From DASRJG01 sp032124015 (GTDB lineage: Bacteria; Acidobacteriota; Polarisedimenticolia; Polarisedimenticolales; DASRJG01), in contig JAQBEH010000098.1 in assembly GCA_032124015.1 (NCBI GenBank), positions 1 to 64,000 on the forward strand: 64,000 nt of DNA, written 5' to 3'. Below the pieces are notes generated by a model. The model did no database searches. It saw nothing but the letters and a program-made list of their open reading frames with translations, and was not told the DNA's origin. Shown here one piece after another: positions 9,975 to 18,620 of the stretch; position 1 is the first letter of the stretch, and each line of letters begins with the position of its first letter. The translations under genes and the position numbers were made by a program.

Positions 9975-10057
9975 TGGAAGGTAGCAACGCATGAAACGAC
10001 TGGGCCCCGAAGTTCTAGCCGCCATCGCCGAGGCTTGCCGCGCCAACGAGACGTGAC

Positions 10058-10462
10058 GTGAAGGCCCTCAAGGCGGGCTTCCTCTACTTCGCGCTCGTCT
10101 TCGGAGCGGGCTTCATCCTCGGGCCCATGCGCCTGCTGTGGGCCGTCCCGCGTTTCGGAACGAGGACGGCCGAGCTGATGGAAATGCCCATCATGCTCAT
10201 GGTCACGATCGTTGCAGCACGATGGGTCATTCGACGCCTCGGCGTGCCGCCGACCGTGTCCGCACGACTCGGCATGGGAGGCATCGCGCTCGGCTTGTTG
10301 CTCGCTGCTGAGTTCGCTCTGGTGCTCCGACTTCGAGGCCTGTCGATTGACGAGTACCTTGCGAGCCGCGATCCGGTGTCGGGTACGGTCTATTACGCGA
10401 TGCTCGGGGTCGTCGCCGTCATGCCGCTGCTCGTGGCGCGGACCCAGCCCCGTCGGTCGTAG
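10058..10462 (+). CDS. Small integral membrane protein, hypothetical
   Basis: 134 residues with four predicted membrane segments (LYFALVFGAGFIL, MPIMLMVTIVAA, GIALGLLLAAEFALVL, MLGVVAVMPLLVA). GTG at 10058 is the first start codon after an in-frame stop. A conserved-looking GAGFILGPMRLLW motif lies in helix 1, and RR/RLG motifs follow helix 2. I recognise it only as a widespread uncharacterised bacterial membrane protein. It follows the TMEM175-like gene at a distance of 83 bases. Confidence 0.65.
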   Translation: MKALKAGFLYFALVFGAGFILGPMRLLWAVPRFGTRTAELMEMPIMLMVTIVAARWVIRRLGVPPTVSARLGMGGIALGLLLAAEFALVLRLRGLSIDEYLASRDPVSGTVYYAMLGVVAVMPLLVARTQPRRS

Positions 10463-10528
10463 TGCTTCCCGGCGCCCAGCGGGCCAGAAGCTCGGACCGA
10501 CGGTGTCCGGAAACTGCCAACGCCGCCC

Positions 10529-11073
10529 TTGAATGTCGGGCGTATGCTCCCAGACGTCCCCGCCGACGAGCAACAAAACGTCCACGGGGTGGACCGCGGT
10601 ATCGGACGTCGCGCCGCTCGGTCAAGACATCACCCTGAACGTGCCGTGTCCGCCGGCGACCCTGAGTGTTGCCCGGTTGAGGAGTTGTGCGACTGCAACG
10701 ACCTCAACGCCAGCGTGAATCCCGGCGCCCTCGAGGTGTGCAACGGGATCGACGACAACTGCAACTTCGTCACCGACGATGTCGCGCTCCCCGGGTCCGT
10801 CGCATCGATCGCGCTCGAGAAGCAGCCCGGCACGACGCGCCTCGATTGGCCAGCGTTGCCCGTCGCCACGCACTACGACGTGGTGCGAGGGGATCTCACG
10901 GCGCTTCTGATGGCGGGAGGTAGTTACGCCGCTGCGACGACGTCATGCGCGGCCAACGACATCACGGTGGCTCACATCGACGACGCGGAAGACCCCGATC
11001 CCGGCGGCTACGGCTTCTGGTACCTGATCCGTGCGGCGCGGGGATTGCGGCGTCGGGCCACGCCTGCCCGTAA
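10529..11073 (+). pseudogene. Remnant of a secreted protein with MopE metal-binding motif and Fn3-like region
   Basis: From about 10670 the frame encodes CDCNDLNASVNPGALEVCNG, a MopE-type (DCDD..NPGA.E.CNGIDDNC) putative Ca/Cu-binding motif. It continues into YDVVRGDL and GFWYLIRAARG, a Fn3-like segment of large secreted proteins. After RAARG the family's usual ending is found only in the +1 frame (GIAASGHACP then TAA at 11071-11073), and the expected intervening stretch is missing. The N-terminal secretory region is also absent. I read this as a 5'-truncated, internally deleted and frameshifted fragment; the frame otherwise runs artificially into the next gene. Bases 10463-10528 show nothing recognisable. 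Confidence 0.7.
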
Positions 11074-11125
11074 GGGACGGGGGGCGCGGCCGGGTCGCAG
11101 CGTCGAATGGGCTAGAATCCCCCCT

Positions 11126-11512
11126 ATGCGCAAAGTGGCCAAGCCTTCCGCGACCTCCGAGTTCCCGGCCGTCTTTTCGGCTCTTCACGCGATTCTCGCC
11201 AAGCACGAGCCGCTGATGCGCGTCGTGCGCGACAAACCGGGGAACTACCACCTCGACGCGGGCTACAGTGAGAAATGGAAGCGGGACATCTTCTTCGGCG
11301 GCATCCGCCTGAACAAGAGCTACGTCAGCTTCTACCTGATGCCGGTTTACATGCACCCCGAACTCCTCAAGAGGGTCTCCCCCGAACTAAAAAAGCGCAT
11401 GCAGGGGAAGTCCTGCTTCAACTTCAAGACCATCGAGCCGGCGCTCTTCAACGAACTGACGGTCTTGACGAAACAGGGGCTCGAGCGGTTCAAGAAGGAA
11501 GGCCTTCTCTAG
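11126..11512 (+). CDS. Conserved hypothetical protein, 128 residues
   Basis: A small soluble protein from ATG 11126. The conserved-looking block is IRLNKSYVSFYLMPVYMHPE followed by VSPELKKRMQGKSCFNF, a pattern I associate with uncharacterised YdhG/DUF1801-like single-domain proteins; that assignment is weak. An open frame continues upstream only because it is fused to the pseudogene remnant, so ATG 11126 is preferred. Its TAG stop is the first part of a 129-base palindromic element. Confidence 0.65.
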   Translation: MRKVAKPSATSEFPAVFSALHAILAKHEPLMRVVRDKPGNYHLDAGYSEKWKRDIFFGGIRLNKSYVSFYLMPVYMHPELLKRVSPELKKRMQGKSCFNFKTIEPALFNELTVLTKQGLERFKKEGLL

Positions 11513-11637
11513 TGTTCCGTAGGCGAGATGTTGAAAAAGGGAACGCTCCCCTTTTTCTTGCAACGCTCCCCGGATACCGCATTGCTGCGAAAAAGGGGAG
11601 CGTTCCCTTTTTCAACATCTCGCCTACGGAACACTAG
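11509..11637. repeat. Long composite palindromic element, copy 1
   Basis: An almost perfect inverted repeat with arms of about 47 bases, from CTAGTGTTCCGTAGGCGAG to its reverse complement ending at 11637. Each arm contains a short unit of the type AAAAAGGGAACGCTCCCCTTTTT. The centre is a second imperfect stem around the loop CTCCCCGGATACC. The same core is found in three other places in the window. It fills the gap between the 128-residue hypothetical gene and the next GNAT gene, and includes the stop codon of the former. Confidence 0.92.
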
Positions 11638-11640
11638 CCG

Positions 11641-12087
11641 ATGGAAATCCGTCCCATCACTTCGGCGGAAGCGCGTACCGTGCGTCTCCCGGTGCTGCGC
11701 CGGGGCTTGCCGCCCGAGGCCGCTGTTCTCGATCACGACGACGACCCCGGCACGCGGCACTTCGGGGCGTTTGAAGGCACACGGCTCATCGGTGTCGCGA
11801 CTTTTTTCGCCGAGCCTTGCCCTGTGAGGCCCGGACCGCGCGCGTGGCGGATTCGCGGCATGGCGACGTTCGAGGACATGCAGCGCCGCGGTGCGGGCAG
11901 CAGCCTCGCCGCGGAAGGCATCCGTGCGGCACGGGCCGACCATGCGGCGCTGATATGGTGCAATGCGAGGATTTCCGCGCGCGGTTTCTACGAGAAACTC
12001 GGCTTCGCCGCCGTCGGGGACGAGTTCGTTCTTCCGGTCTCGGGCCCGCACTATGTGATGGTCAAGGACCTTCGGGAGCCAACGTGA
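11641..12087 (+). CDS. GNAT family N-acetyltransferase
   Basis: 148 residues; begins 3 bases after the palindromic element. The acetyl-CoA-binding motif A is visible as MATFEDMQRRGAGSSLAAEG (residues about 79-98), and the C-terminal ARGFYEKLGFAAVGDEF is the classic GNAT motif B. Size and layout resemble the ElaA/YjdJ-like small acetyltransferases; the substrate is unknown. Its stop overlaps the GTG start of the EXPERA-domain protein (GTGA), so the two are probably coupled. Confidence 0.87.
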   Translation: MEIRPITSAEARTVRLPVLRRGLPPEAAVLDHDDDPGTRHFGAFEGTRLIGVATFFAEPCPVRPGPRAWRIRGMATFEDMQRRGAGSSLAAEGIRAARADHAALIWCNARISARGFYEKLGFAAVGDEFVLPVSGPHYVMVKDLREPT

Positions 12088-12596
12088 GCGCCTCAGCTCT
12101 GCCCCTCTCCCGCCGGCCGTGGGACATCGTTTTCATCGTGTTCTGGACGATCAACTTCGGATTCATCACGTACATGATCGACATCGAGCAGATCATCATC
12201 CCCGACCCGGCGCACTTCACCTATCCGATTTGGCCGCCGCGGTTCGCGGTGGACGCGATCCACTGGTGGGCGAGGTCGTTCGACCCCGTCGTCTGGGCGC
12301 GCGCTCCGTGGTACCGCGCGACGATCTGGATCGACTCGCTCGTCTTCGGCCCCTTCTACCTCTTTGCGATCCGGGCGTTTTGGAAGGGGAAGAACTGGAT
12401 CCGTACCCCGTGCCTCGTCTGGGCCGGGATGATGATCGCGATCGTCACGATCATCCTCTTCGAAGAGCTCTGGGGCCTGAACCCGACCGCGGCCCGCGGC
12501 GTCGTCGTGGGCGCGAACTTGCCTTGGCTCTTGTTCCCCTTCGCGGTGATCTGGCGGATGCGCCACGAGAATCCGTTCGGCATGGTGTCTTTGTGA
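12084..12596 (+). CDS. EXPERA/emopamil-binding-like membrane protein
   Basis: 170 residues with four hydrophobic segments (IVFIVFWTINFGFITYMI, IDSLVFGPFYLFAI, LVWAGMMIAIVTIILFEELWG, LPWLLFPFAVIWRM). The spacing of acidic and Trp residues and the final NPWLLFP-like motif (here NLPWLLFPFAVIWRM) resemble the EXPERA fold of EBP sterol isomerase, TM6SF and TMEM97. GTG 12084 is taken as start because it overlaps the preceding stop. In bacteria the function is unknown; a link to isoprenoid or lipid metabolism is only suggested by the operon 5 kb upstream. Confidence 0.7.
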   Translation: MSASALPLSRRPWDIVFIVFWTINFGFITYMIDIEQIIIPDPAHFTYPIWPPRFAVDAIHWWARSFDPVVWARAPWYRATIWIDSLVFGPFYLFAIRAFWKGKNWIRTPCLVWAGMMIAIVTIILFEELWGLNPTAARGVVVGANLPWLLFPFAVIWRMRHENPFGMVSL

Positions 12597-12654
12597 CGCC
12601 GGTCCTCCATCGGTTCCACCTGGAAGCCGAAGACGGCTACGAGTCGAGGTTCCC

Positions 12655-13428
12655 ATGACGTTGAAGTTCGCCCGTGCCGCCTCGGCGGCGATCGTTCTGG
12701 CGCTCGCCGCGTCCCCCGCCTCGGCCGACTTGGCCTCGGCGACGGTGGCGTACGGCAAGCTCCTCTCGCAGTACGTCACGCCGCGTGGCGTCAAGTACGA
12801 CGCCTGGCGTGCGTCGGGCACCGACCTCAAGAAGCTCTCCGAGATCTTGATGGTGTTCCGGAGCACCGAGCCGGAGACACTGCAACCGAGCGAGCGGAAG
12901 GCGCTTTACATCAACCTCTACAACGCGAAGATACTGGACGTGGTCTTGATCGCGAATCCCAGGGTGTCGATCAGGGAACTCTCCAAGGGGTTGAACCCGT
13001 CGGAAATTTTCAGCCGGGACGGGTTGAGCTTCGATCAGAAGATGATCAGCTTGAACGACCTCGAAAAAAGGCTGCGGGACGAGTTCAAGGACCCGCGCAT
13101 CCATTTCGCGATCAACTGTGCTTCGAAGTCCTGCCCGCCGATCCGCCCGAATGCCTACGTCGCGGCCTCGATCGACGACCAACTCGACGAGGCCACGCGC
13201 AAGTACCTCGCATCCCCCGGGGCCGTTGAGGTGATCACAGGCGGCGGAAAGACCACCATCGTCTCGGTGAAGATCTTCGACTGGTACGCCTCGGACTTCA
13301 AAGCCTCGGGAGGGCCGTTGGCGTTCATCCAGAAGTACGGTCCACCCGCCGCCGCCGAGGCGATCGCGGCCGGCAAGGCAAAGCTCGCCTATGCCGACTA
13401 CGACTGGAGCCTGAACTCGGCGAAATAG
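12655..13428 (+). CDS. DUF547 domain protein, exported
   Basis: 257 residues with a Sec signal peptide (AIVLALAASPASA, cleavage near residue 25). The DUF547 hallmarks are visible: ERKALYINLYNAKILDVVL near residue 83, the DPRIHFAINCASKSCPPI segment near 150 with its conserved Cys pair, and a late FDWYASDF. The fold is a papain/transglutaminase relative, but no activity is established. It stands between the EXPERA gene and truA in one plus-strand run. Confidence 0.88.
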   Translation: MTLKFARAASAAIVLALAASPASADLASATVAYGKLLSQYVTPRGVKYDAWRASGTDLKKLSEILMVFRSTEPETLQPSERKALYINLYNAKILDVVLIANPRVSIRELSKGLNPSEIFSRDGLSFDQKMISLNDLEKRLRDEFKDPRIHFAINCASKSCPPIRPNAYVAASIDDQLDEATRKYLASPGAVEVITGGGKTTIVSVKIFDWYASDFKASGGPLAFIQKYGPPAAAEAIAAGKAKLAYADYDWSLNSAK

Positions 13429-13444
13429 CGGATAATGGCGGCTC

Positions 13445-14239
13445 ATGCCTACCTACCGCCTCGATTGTGAGTACGAAGGGACCCGGTACCACGGCTGGCA
13501 GGAGCAGCAAAACGCACGCTCCATTTCCGGCGAACTGAAACGGGCCATCACGGACGCAGGCGGCGACGTCGTCGAACTGGGAGGAGCGGGACGCACCGAC
13601 GCCGGTGTTCATGCGCTCCACCAGGTCGCGCATCTGCGGCTCCGGACGGCCGTCGAATCGCGCCGGTTCCGTTTGGCGATCAACGACGCGCTCCCGCACG
13701 ACGTGAACGTGCTGGCGATGCGGCAAGTCCAAGACCGTTTCCATGCGCGCCACGACGCCGTACTTCGCTCCTACCTCTACCAGATCTCGCGCCGCCGCAC
13801 GGCCCTCGCCAAGAAGAACGTGTGGTGGATCAAGCGGGCGCTCGACCCCGCGAAGATCGAGCGGGTCGCCGCCTGCCTTCCGGGGATGAACGATTTCGCG
13901 AATTTCTGTGAGCGCCCGCAAGACCAGACCTCGACTCGCGTGCTCGTCGAGCGCGCCGAGGTCGCCTGCGACGGGGCGTTGATCCTCGTCCGCCTCGCCG
14001 CCTCGCACTTCGTCTGGAAGATGGTCCGCCGCATCGTCGGCGCCTTGGTCCGCGTCGGCGCGGGCGAACTCAACGAGCGAGACTTTGAGGCGCTCGTTCG
14101 CGGCGGGGCCATTCGCGGTCTCACGACGGCCGAGTGGACGGCGCCCCCATCGGGCCTCTTCCTCGAGCGTGTGATCTATGCCGGCGATCCGCCGCTTCCG
14201 GCTCTCGCGGCCGCGGTCCCGGTTTCGGAGGAGCCATGA
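13445..14239 (+). CDS. truA: tRNA pseudouridine(38-40) synthase TruA
   Basis: Isomerises U38-U40 in the anticodon stem of tRNAs. 264 residues, the usual size. The catalytic motif GAGRTDAGVHA, with the essential Asp, lies near residue 50. RLAINDALPHDVNV, the YLYQI strand and the later HFVWKMVRRIVG follow in the expected order. It is coupled by an ATGA overlap to the downstream PLP enzyme. Confidence 0.96.
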   Translation: MPTYRLDCEYEGTRYHGWQEQQNARSISGELKRAITDAGGDVVELGGAGRTDAGVHALHQVAHLRLRTAVESRRFRLAINDALPHDVNVLAMRQVQDRFHARHDAVLRSYLYQISRRRTALAKKNVWWIKRALDPAKIERVAACLPGMNDFANFCERPQDQTSTRVLVERAEVACDGALILVRLAASHFVWKMVRRIVGALVRVGAGELNERDFEALVRGGAIRGLTTAEWTAPPSGLFLERVIYAGDPPLPALAAAVPVSEEP

Positions 14240-15438
14240 AACCATTCGACCCCGCAACCCGCGTCCAGGACTACCTCGTCTTCGGCGAGTTCGGCGACGT
14301 CAACCCGTCGATCACCGACTCGTCCACCTACACCTTCCTGCGCCCCGAGACGATGCAAGAGGTCTTCGAGCACGAGATCGAAGGATGTTTTCTCTACTCA
14401 CGCCACTGGAACCCGACGAACAAGGTCCTCGCGGACGCCCTCGCACGAATGGAAGACGGCGAGGGCGCCGTCGTGATGTCTTCGGGGATGGCGGCCATCT
14501 CGACGACGCTGATGCTCCTCTGCAGCGCCGGCGACGACGTCGTCGCGTCGCGCACGATCTACGGGGGCACCTATGCCCTGATGAAAAACCTCCTCCCCCG
14601 CTTCGGCATCACGACACGCTTTGTTGACACGAAAGATCTCGCCGCGGTGAGCGCGGCGATCGGTGCCCGAACGAAGGTCCTCTACTGTGAGTCGATCAGC
14701 AACCCGTTGCTCGAAGTGAACGACATCCCGAAGTTGGCGGGGATCGCCAAGGACCACGGCGTACAGCTCGTCGTCGACAACACATTCAGCCCGATGATCA
14801 TCTCGCCGCTTCGCCTGGGCGCCGACGTGGTGGTCCACAGCATGACCAAGTTCATCAACGGGACGAGCGACTGCGTCGCCGGCTGCGTCGTCAGCTCGCA
14901 CGCGACGGTCGCGGGGCTGATGGACATCAACCAGGGCCCGGCGATGCTCTTCGGCCCGACGCTCGACTCCTTCCGCGCGGCGAGCATTCTGAAGAACATT
15001 CATTCGCTGCACGTTCGGCTGAAGAAACACTCCGAAAACGCGCTCGAGCTGGCGCGGCACATGGCGAGGCAAGGGCTGAAGGTCCACTACCCGGGGCTTC
15101 CGGACCACCCCCATCACGCGCTGCTCTTGCACCTCATGAACCGCGGGTACGGGTATGGCGGGATGCTCGTGCTCGACGCCGGAACCGCGGCGGCGGCCAA
15201 CCGCTTGATGATGAGAATGCAGCAAGAAAAGGTCGGCTACCTCGCCGTGAGCCTCGGATACTTCAAGACCCTCTTCTCGTCGCCCGGACGAAGCACGTCG
15301 TCGGAGATCCCCGTCGAAGAGCAGACTCGCATGGGCTTGTCGGACGGGCTCGTCCGATTCTCCATCGGGCTCGACCAGAATATCGACCGCACTTGGGAGA
15401 CGATCGAGCGTTGTTTGAAGGACGCGAAGATCGGCTAG
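14236..15438 (+). CDS. Cys/Met metabolism PLP-dependent enzyme (cystathionine gamma-synthase/lyase family)
   Basis: 400 residues from ATG 14236, overlapping the truA stop. Family motifs are YSRHWNPTNKVLADALA near residue 54 (cofactor-binding Tyr/Arg region), SSGMAAIS, VVDNTFSPM near 181, and the PLP lysine in HSMTKFINGTSDCVAG near residue 207. C-terminal SLGYFKTLFSSPGRSTSSE fits substrate-carboxylate binding. Cystathionine gamma-synthase, gamma-lyase, methionine gamma-lyase and O-acetylhomoserine sulfhydrylase cannot be separated by eye. The next gene converges, with a 4-base overlap of stops. Confidence 0.88.
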   Translation: MKPFDPATRVQDYLVFGEFGDVNPSITDSSTYTFLRPETMQEVFEHEIEGCFLYSRHWNPTNKVLADALARMEDGEGAVVMSSGMAAISTTLMLLCSAGDDVVASRTIYGGTYALMKNLLPRFGITTRFVDTKDLAAVSAAIGARTKVLYCESISNPLLEVNDIPKLAGIAKDHGVQLVVDNTFSPMIISPLRLGADVVVHSMTKFINGTSDCVAGCVVSSHATVAGLMDINQGPAMLFGPTLDSFRAASILKNIHSLHVRLKKHSENALELARHMARQGLKVHYPGLPDHPHHALLLHLMNRGYGYGGMLVLDAGTAAAANRLMMRMQQEKVGYLAVSLGYFKTLFSSPGRSTSSEIPVEEQTRMGLSDGLVRFSIGLDQNIDRTWETIERCLKDAKIG

Positions 15439-16535
15439 TCGAACGGCCACACCGTCTCGTCGTTCTCGTTCGGCGTCCACCGCACGCGGTAGACGGGCTC
15501 GGGTTTCAGCTGGTTTTCGATGGCGGCACGAACCTCATCGTCCGTCGGTGCGACGGCGCTGCTTCGCGGGATCGCAATAAACGCGTCGAGGTCGAACGGC
15601 TCGCCGGTTTTTGCGATGTCGTGGCGCCATATGGCGAGCGCGGGATCGGGTGAGAACCAACGCCCCTCGAGGCGTTCGAACGCCGACCAAATCGAAAACA
15701 CTGGAATTTGCAGCGGGGACTTGAGTTCGCCGGGGTACCCCTCGCGCTCGACGATCTCGCCGGGGACCGTCACGCGCATGGGAGCAGGGAACGGGTCGTA
15801 GACGAGGCGCGAGATCTCGTCGATGGTGTACGGCTCGCCGGGCGCGGGGTCGAGGACGATGGAAACAGCGGAGATCGCGTCGTCGACGCTCTTGACGAGC
15901 GCGGATTCTTCTTCGGTGAGTTTCTCGCCTTCCGTCTTCACCGAGAACAGCTCGCCGAGGCAGGCGCGCGCGCGGTCGGGATGCGTTTCGAGATAGCCGT
16001 AGAGCTCTTTCGTTGCGGCGGCGTAGGTCGCGAGGTTCTTGCAGAAATCCGAGAGATCGACGTTGAGCCGCTGACGCTGCGCCGCCGTTGCACGCGCGCT
16101 GCGTCCCGGCGTCAGCGTCAGCTCGGCCCATCCTTCGCCGTCGGCGTAGACGACGCCGATGCCGGTGTCGCGAAAGAACTCGCGAAGGTCGGCCGGCTCC
16201 TTGAGGAGAGCGTTCCGGACGACGCGCCGCAAGCGGCCTTCCTCGCGGTCGACGACGTCCCTCTGGCGTTCGGGCTCGACGCTGCGCAGGCGAGAGCTCC
16301 ACGGGTCGCTCCCGGCTTCGAGTTCGCGCGCGACGGACTCGAGGCGTTGCTGCACCCGAGGAGACTTGTCGTAGTCGGAGGGGTTGCGCAGGACGACGCC
16401 GATCGATACGACCGACGCTCCGTGTTGGAGCACGCGCACTTCGAGCGACTCGGACACCGGGGGCTCCAGACAACCTGCCAGGAGAAGGGCGCACGGGATG
16501 ACGGCGAATCGGCGACCGATCATGACGACCTCCAT
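15435..16535 (-). CDS. Lipoprotein of unknown function
   Basis: 366 residues from the first ATG; ATG 16523 would also work and gives a better signal peptide (MIGRRFAVIPCALLLAGC). LAGC is a clear lipobox, so the protein should be anchored by Cys to a membrane. The body is charged, with a predicted helical Arg/Glu-rich region (VQQRLESVARELEAG) and no domain I recognise. It is divergent from the aminotransferase gene, with 38 bases between starts, and converges on the PLP enzyme gene. Confidence 0.72.
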   Translation of the reverse strand: MEVVMIGRRFAVIPCALLLAGCLEPPVSESLEVRVLQHGASVVSIGVVLRNPSDYDKSPRVQQRLESVARELEAGSDPWSSRLRSVEPERQRDVVDREEGRLRRVVRNALLKEPADLREFFRDTGIGVVYADGEGWAELTLTPGRSARATAAQRQRLNVDLSDFCKNLATYAAATKELYGYLETHPDRARACLGELFSVKTEGEKLTEEESALVKSVDDAISAVSIVLDPAPGEPYTIDEISRLVYDPFPAPMRVTVPGEIVEREGYPGELKSPLQIPVFSIWSAFERLEGRWFSPDPALAIWRHDIAKTGEPFDLDAFIAIPRSSAVAPTDDEVRAAIENQLKPEPVYRVRWTPNENDETVWPFD

Positions 16536-16573
16536 CGTGCCGGTTTCGAAAAGAGCTTACACTGTCCCCTCTC

Positions 16574-17719
16574 ATGCGTATCCCGCACGACCTGACGCCG
16601 ACCGCATGGGCACGCGCGCGCGCGGCGCGAGGGGCGATCCCCTACGACCTGACGATCAGCAACCCGACGCTCTGCGGCTTCGCGTACCCGCATGGCCTCC
16701 TGGATCCCCTCCGCGACCCCGCCGCTCTTCATTACCGGCCGGACCCCAAGGGGCTTCTCACTACCCGCGAGGCGGTGGCGAGAGAGTACGCGGCGCGAGG
16801 CGTCGTCGTCGATCCCGAGCACATCGTGCTCACGGCATCGTCGAGCGAGTCGTACGGCTTCCTCTTCAAGCTCCTGTGCGATCCCGGCGATACGGTCCTC
16901 GTGCCCACCCCGTCCTATCCGCTGTTCGAGCACCTGGCGTCACTCGAGGGGGTTCGCGTCACCCGATTCCCGCTTGACTCCGCCAACGGGTGGCAACCCC
17001 ATCCCCCCGAGCCCGCGATCGCGAAGGACGCGCGAGCGGTCATCTTGGTCCACCCGAACAACCCCACCGGCTCGTGGGTCGACCCGGCGGCCGCCGAACG
17101 GCTCGCCCGCTGTGCGGGCGGCGCACCGATTCCGCTGATCGTCGACGAGGTATTCCGCGACTTCCCACTCGCGCCGCACGTGCACGCAAAGACGTTCGCA
17201 TCGCGCTCGACGGGGTTGACCTTCACACTGGGCGGCCTCTCGAAGAGCCGGGGCCTCCCGCAGTTGAAACTTTCGTGGATCGTCCTCAGCGGGCCCGGCG
17301 CCGAAGTGGCAACGGCGCTCGCCGCGCTCGAGTTCATCGGCGACAGCTACCTCTCGGTCGGCACGCCGGTTCAGATGGCGCTCGGCGAACTCTTGGAGCG
17401 CGCGGCTCCAGTGCGCGACGCGATCCTCGCCCGCTGCCGCGAGAACCTCTCCCTGGCGCGCGGACTCGTTCAGAGGCTCCCCGCGGTGGAGTTGCTCGAG
17501 CCCGGCGGCGGCTGGAGCTTTGTTTTGCGGTTCCCTCGCGTCGTCGCCGAAGAGGCGTTGGTGCTGGAGCTACTCGAACGGCACGGCGTCGCCGTCCACC
17601 CGGGCTACTTCTTCGATTTTCCGACGGAGGGTTACCTGGTCCTCAGCCTGCTCGCTGAGCCGACCCCATTCGAGACCGGCCTCGAGCTAACGCTCGCCGC
17701 GATCGCCTCCCGGCTCTGA
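16574..17719 (+). CDS. Class I/II pyridoxal-phosphate aminotransferase
   Basis: 381 residues. Fold type I features are in order: SNPTLCGF near the N-terminus, TASSSESYGFLFKLLCDPGD near residue 95, HPNNPTGSWVDP near 160 (Asn binding the cofactor), VDEVFRDF near 193, and the Schiff-base lysine in LGGLSKSRGLPQLKLSW near 219. It resembles the alanine/aspartate-type aminotransferases; the substrate is not determinable. Its TGA stop abuts a short palindromic unit. Confidence 0.88.
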   Translation: MRIPHDLTPTAWARARAARGAIPYDLTISNPTLCGFAYPHGLLDPLRDPAALHYRPDPKGLLTTREAVAREYAARGVVVDPEHIVLTASSSESYGFLFKLLCDPGDTVLVPTPSYPLFEHLASLEGVRVTRFPLDSANGWQPHPPEPAIAKDARAVILVHPNNPTGSWVDPAAAERLARCAGGAPIPLIVDEVFRDFPLAPHVHAKTFASRSTGLTFTLGGLSKSRGLPQLKLSWIVLSGPGAEVATALAALEFIGDSYLSVGTPVQMALGELLERAAPVRDAILARCRENLSLARGLVQRLPAVELLEPGGGWSFVLRFPRVVAEEALVLELLERHGVAVHPGYFFDFPTEGYLVLSLLAEPTPFETGLELTLAAIASRL

Positions 17720-17740
17720 AAAGGGGAGTGTCCCCTTTTC
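17718..17740. repeat. Short palindromic unit S1
   Basis: GAAAAGGGGA-GTG-TCCCCTTTTC, a perfect 10-base stem starting inside the TGA stop of the aminotransferase. A half-copy (GTCCCCTTTTCTCAG) follows at 17744-17758, reaching the stop of the converging esterase. It may act as a bidirectional terminator, having a stem followed by a T-run on each strand. It is also one member of a dispersed family in this window. Confidence 0.85.
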
Positions 17741-17754
17741 GTCGTCCCCTTTTC

Positions 17755-18594
17755 TCAGCTGAGCAGGAATCGCAGGAGTTGCGGCAGGCGCTCGGCCCAG
17801 GCGGCCTCGTTGTGGACGGCGCCCACCTCCTCGACGTACAGGAGATTGGGCCCCTCGCGGTAACCCTTCCTCACCAGCAGATCCCGCGTGTCGCGCACCA
17901 TCCGCAAGTACTCTTTCGGCTTGTGACGCAGATGGAGCGGGTCGCGAGCGCGGGGACGGCCCTCGTGCGTGCCAACGTCCATGTAGATGCGCCCGCCGAC
18001 GAATCGCGCGCGCTCGAGGTAGTCCATCAGGGCGCCTCGCGCAAAACCCACGGAGGGCGAGATCGCGCCCACCGTGCCGAACACGTCGGGTCTTTCGAAG
18101 AAAGCGTAGAGGCTGATCAGTCCGCCCATCGACGACCCGATCGTTCCCGTCGCTTCGCGCTCCCCGGTGGTGCGAAACGCCTCATCAACGAGCGGCTTCA
18201 CCGTCTCGACGATGAAGTTCACATAGTCGGTCGCGCGGCCGCCCCCGAAACGGGCGTCGTGGAATGGAGAGTACTCGTGGAGGCGGTCCGCTCCGGTGTT
18301 GGGGACACCGACGACGATCGCCTCGATCCCCTCTTCGGCGAGCTCCTCGAGGGCTTCGTCGACGCGCCACTCCCCGGCGAAACTCGTCACCTCGTCGAAG
18401 AGATTTTGCCCGTCGTGCATGTAGAGGGTCGGATAGGTCCGGTTCGCAGTGGGGTACGAGGGCGGGAGGTACACGAGAATGTCGCGCGTATTGCCGAGCA
18501 CTTCGCTGCGCACGTCGCGCAACACCTTGACGGTGCCCGCGATGCGCGCCCCGCCGCCTTCGTAGGCCTCTTCGTAGTCCAACCAGTCGGCCAT
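17755..18594 (-). CDS. Alpha/beta-hydrolase esterase (enterochelin esterase/esterase D-like)
   Basis: 279 residues without a signal peptide. It matches the PF00756 pattern: RDILVYLPPSYP near residue 37, YMHDGQNLFD near 57, the nucleophile elbow TIGSSMGGLISLYAF near 152, and the catalytic His in AVHNEAAWAERLP near 263. Substrates in this family range from siderophore esters to acyl-thioesters; none can be assigned. It follows the histidine kinase on the same strand, with 26 bases between. Confidence 0.85.
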   Translation of the reverse strand: MADWLDYEEAYEGGGARIAGTVKVLRDVRSEVLGNTRDILVYLPPSYPTANRTYPTLYMHDGQNLFDEVTSFAGEWRVDEALEELAEEGIEAIVVGVPNTGADRLHEYSPFHDARFGGGRATDYVNFIVETVKPLVDEAFRTTGEREATGTIGSSMGGLISLYAFFERPDVFGTVGAISPSVGFARGALMDYLERARFVGGRIYMDVGTHEGRPRARDPLHLRHKPKEYLRMVRDTRDLLVRKGYREGPNLLYVEEVGAVHNEAAWAERLPQLLRFLLS

Positions 18595-18620
18595 CGCTCG
18601 CTACGATAGCAAGACGGCCG

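Noticed and set aside
9991..10056. A 21-codon frame (MKRLGPEVLAAIAEAC...) between the TMEM175-like gene and the small membrane protein gene.
   Set aside because: It is too short to judge, its only upstream GGAAGG is badly spaced, and no family is recognised; it may be a gene remnant or chance.
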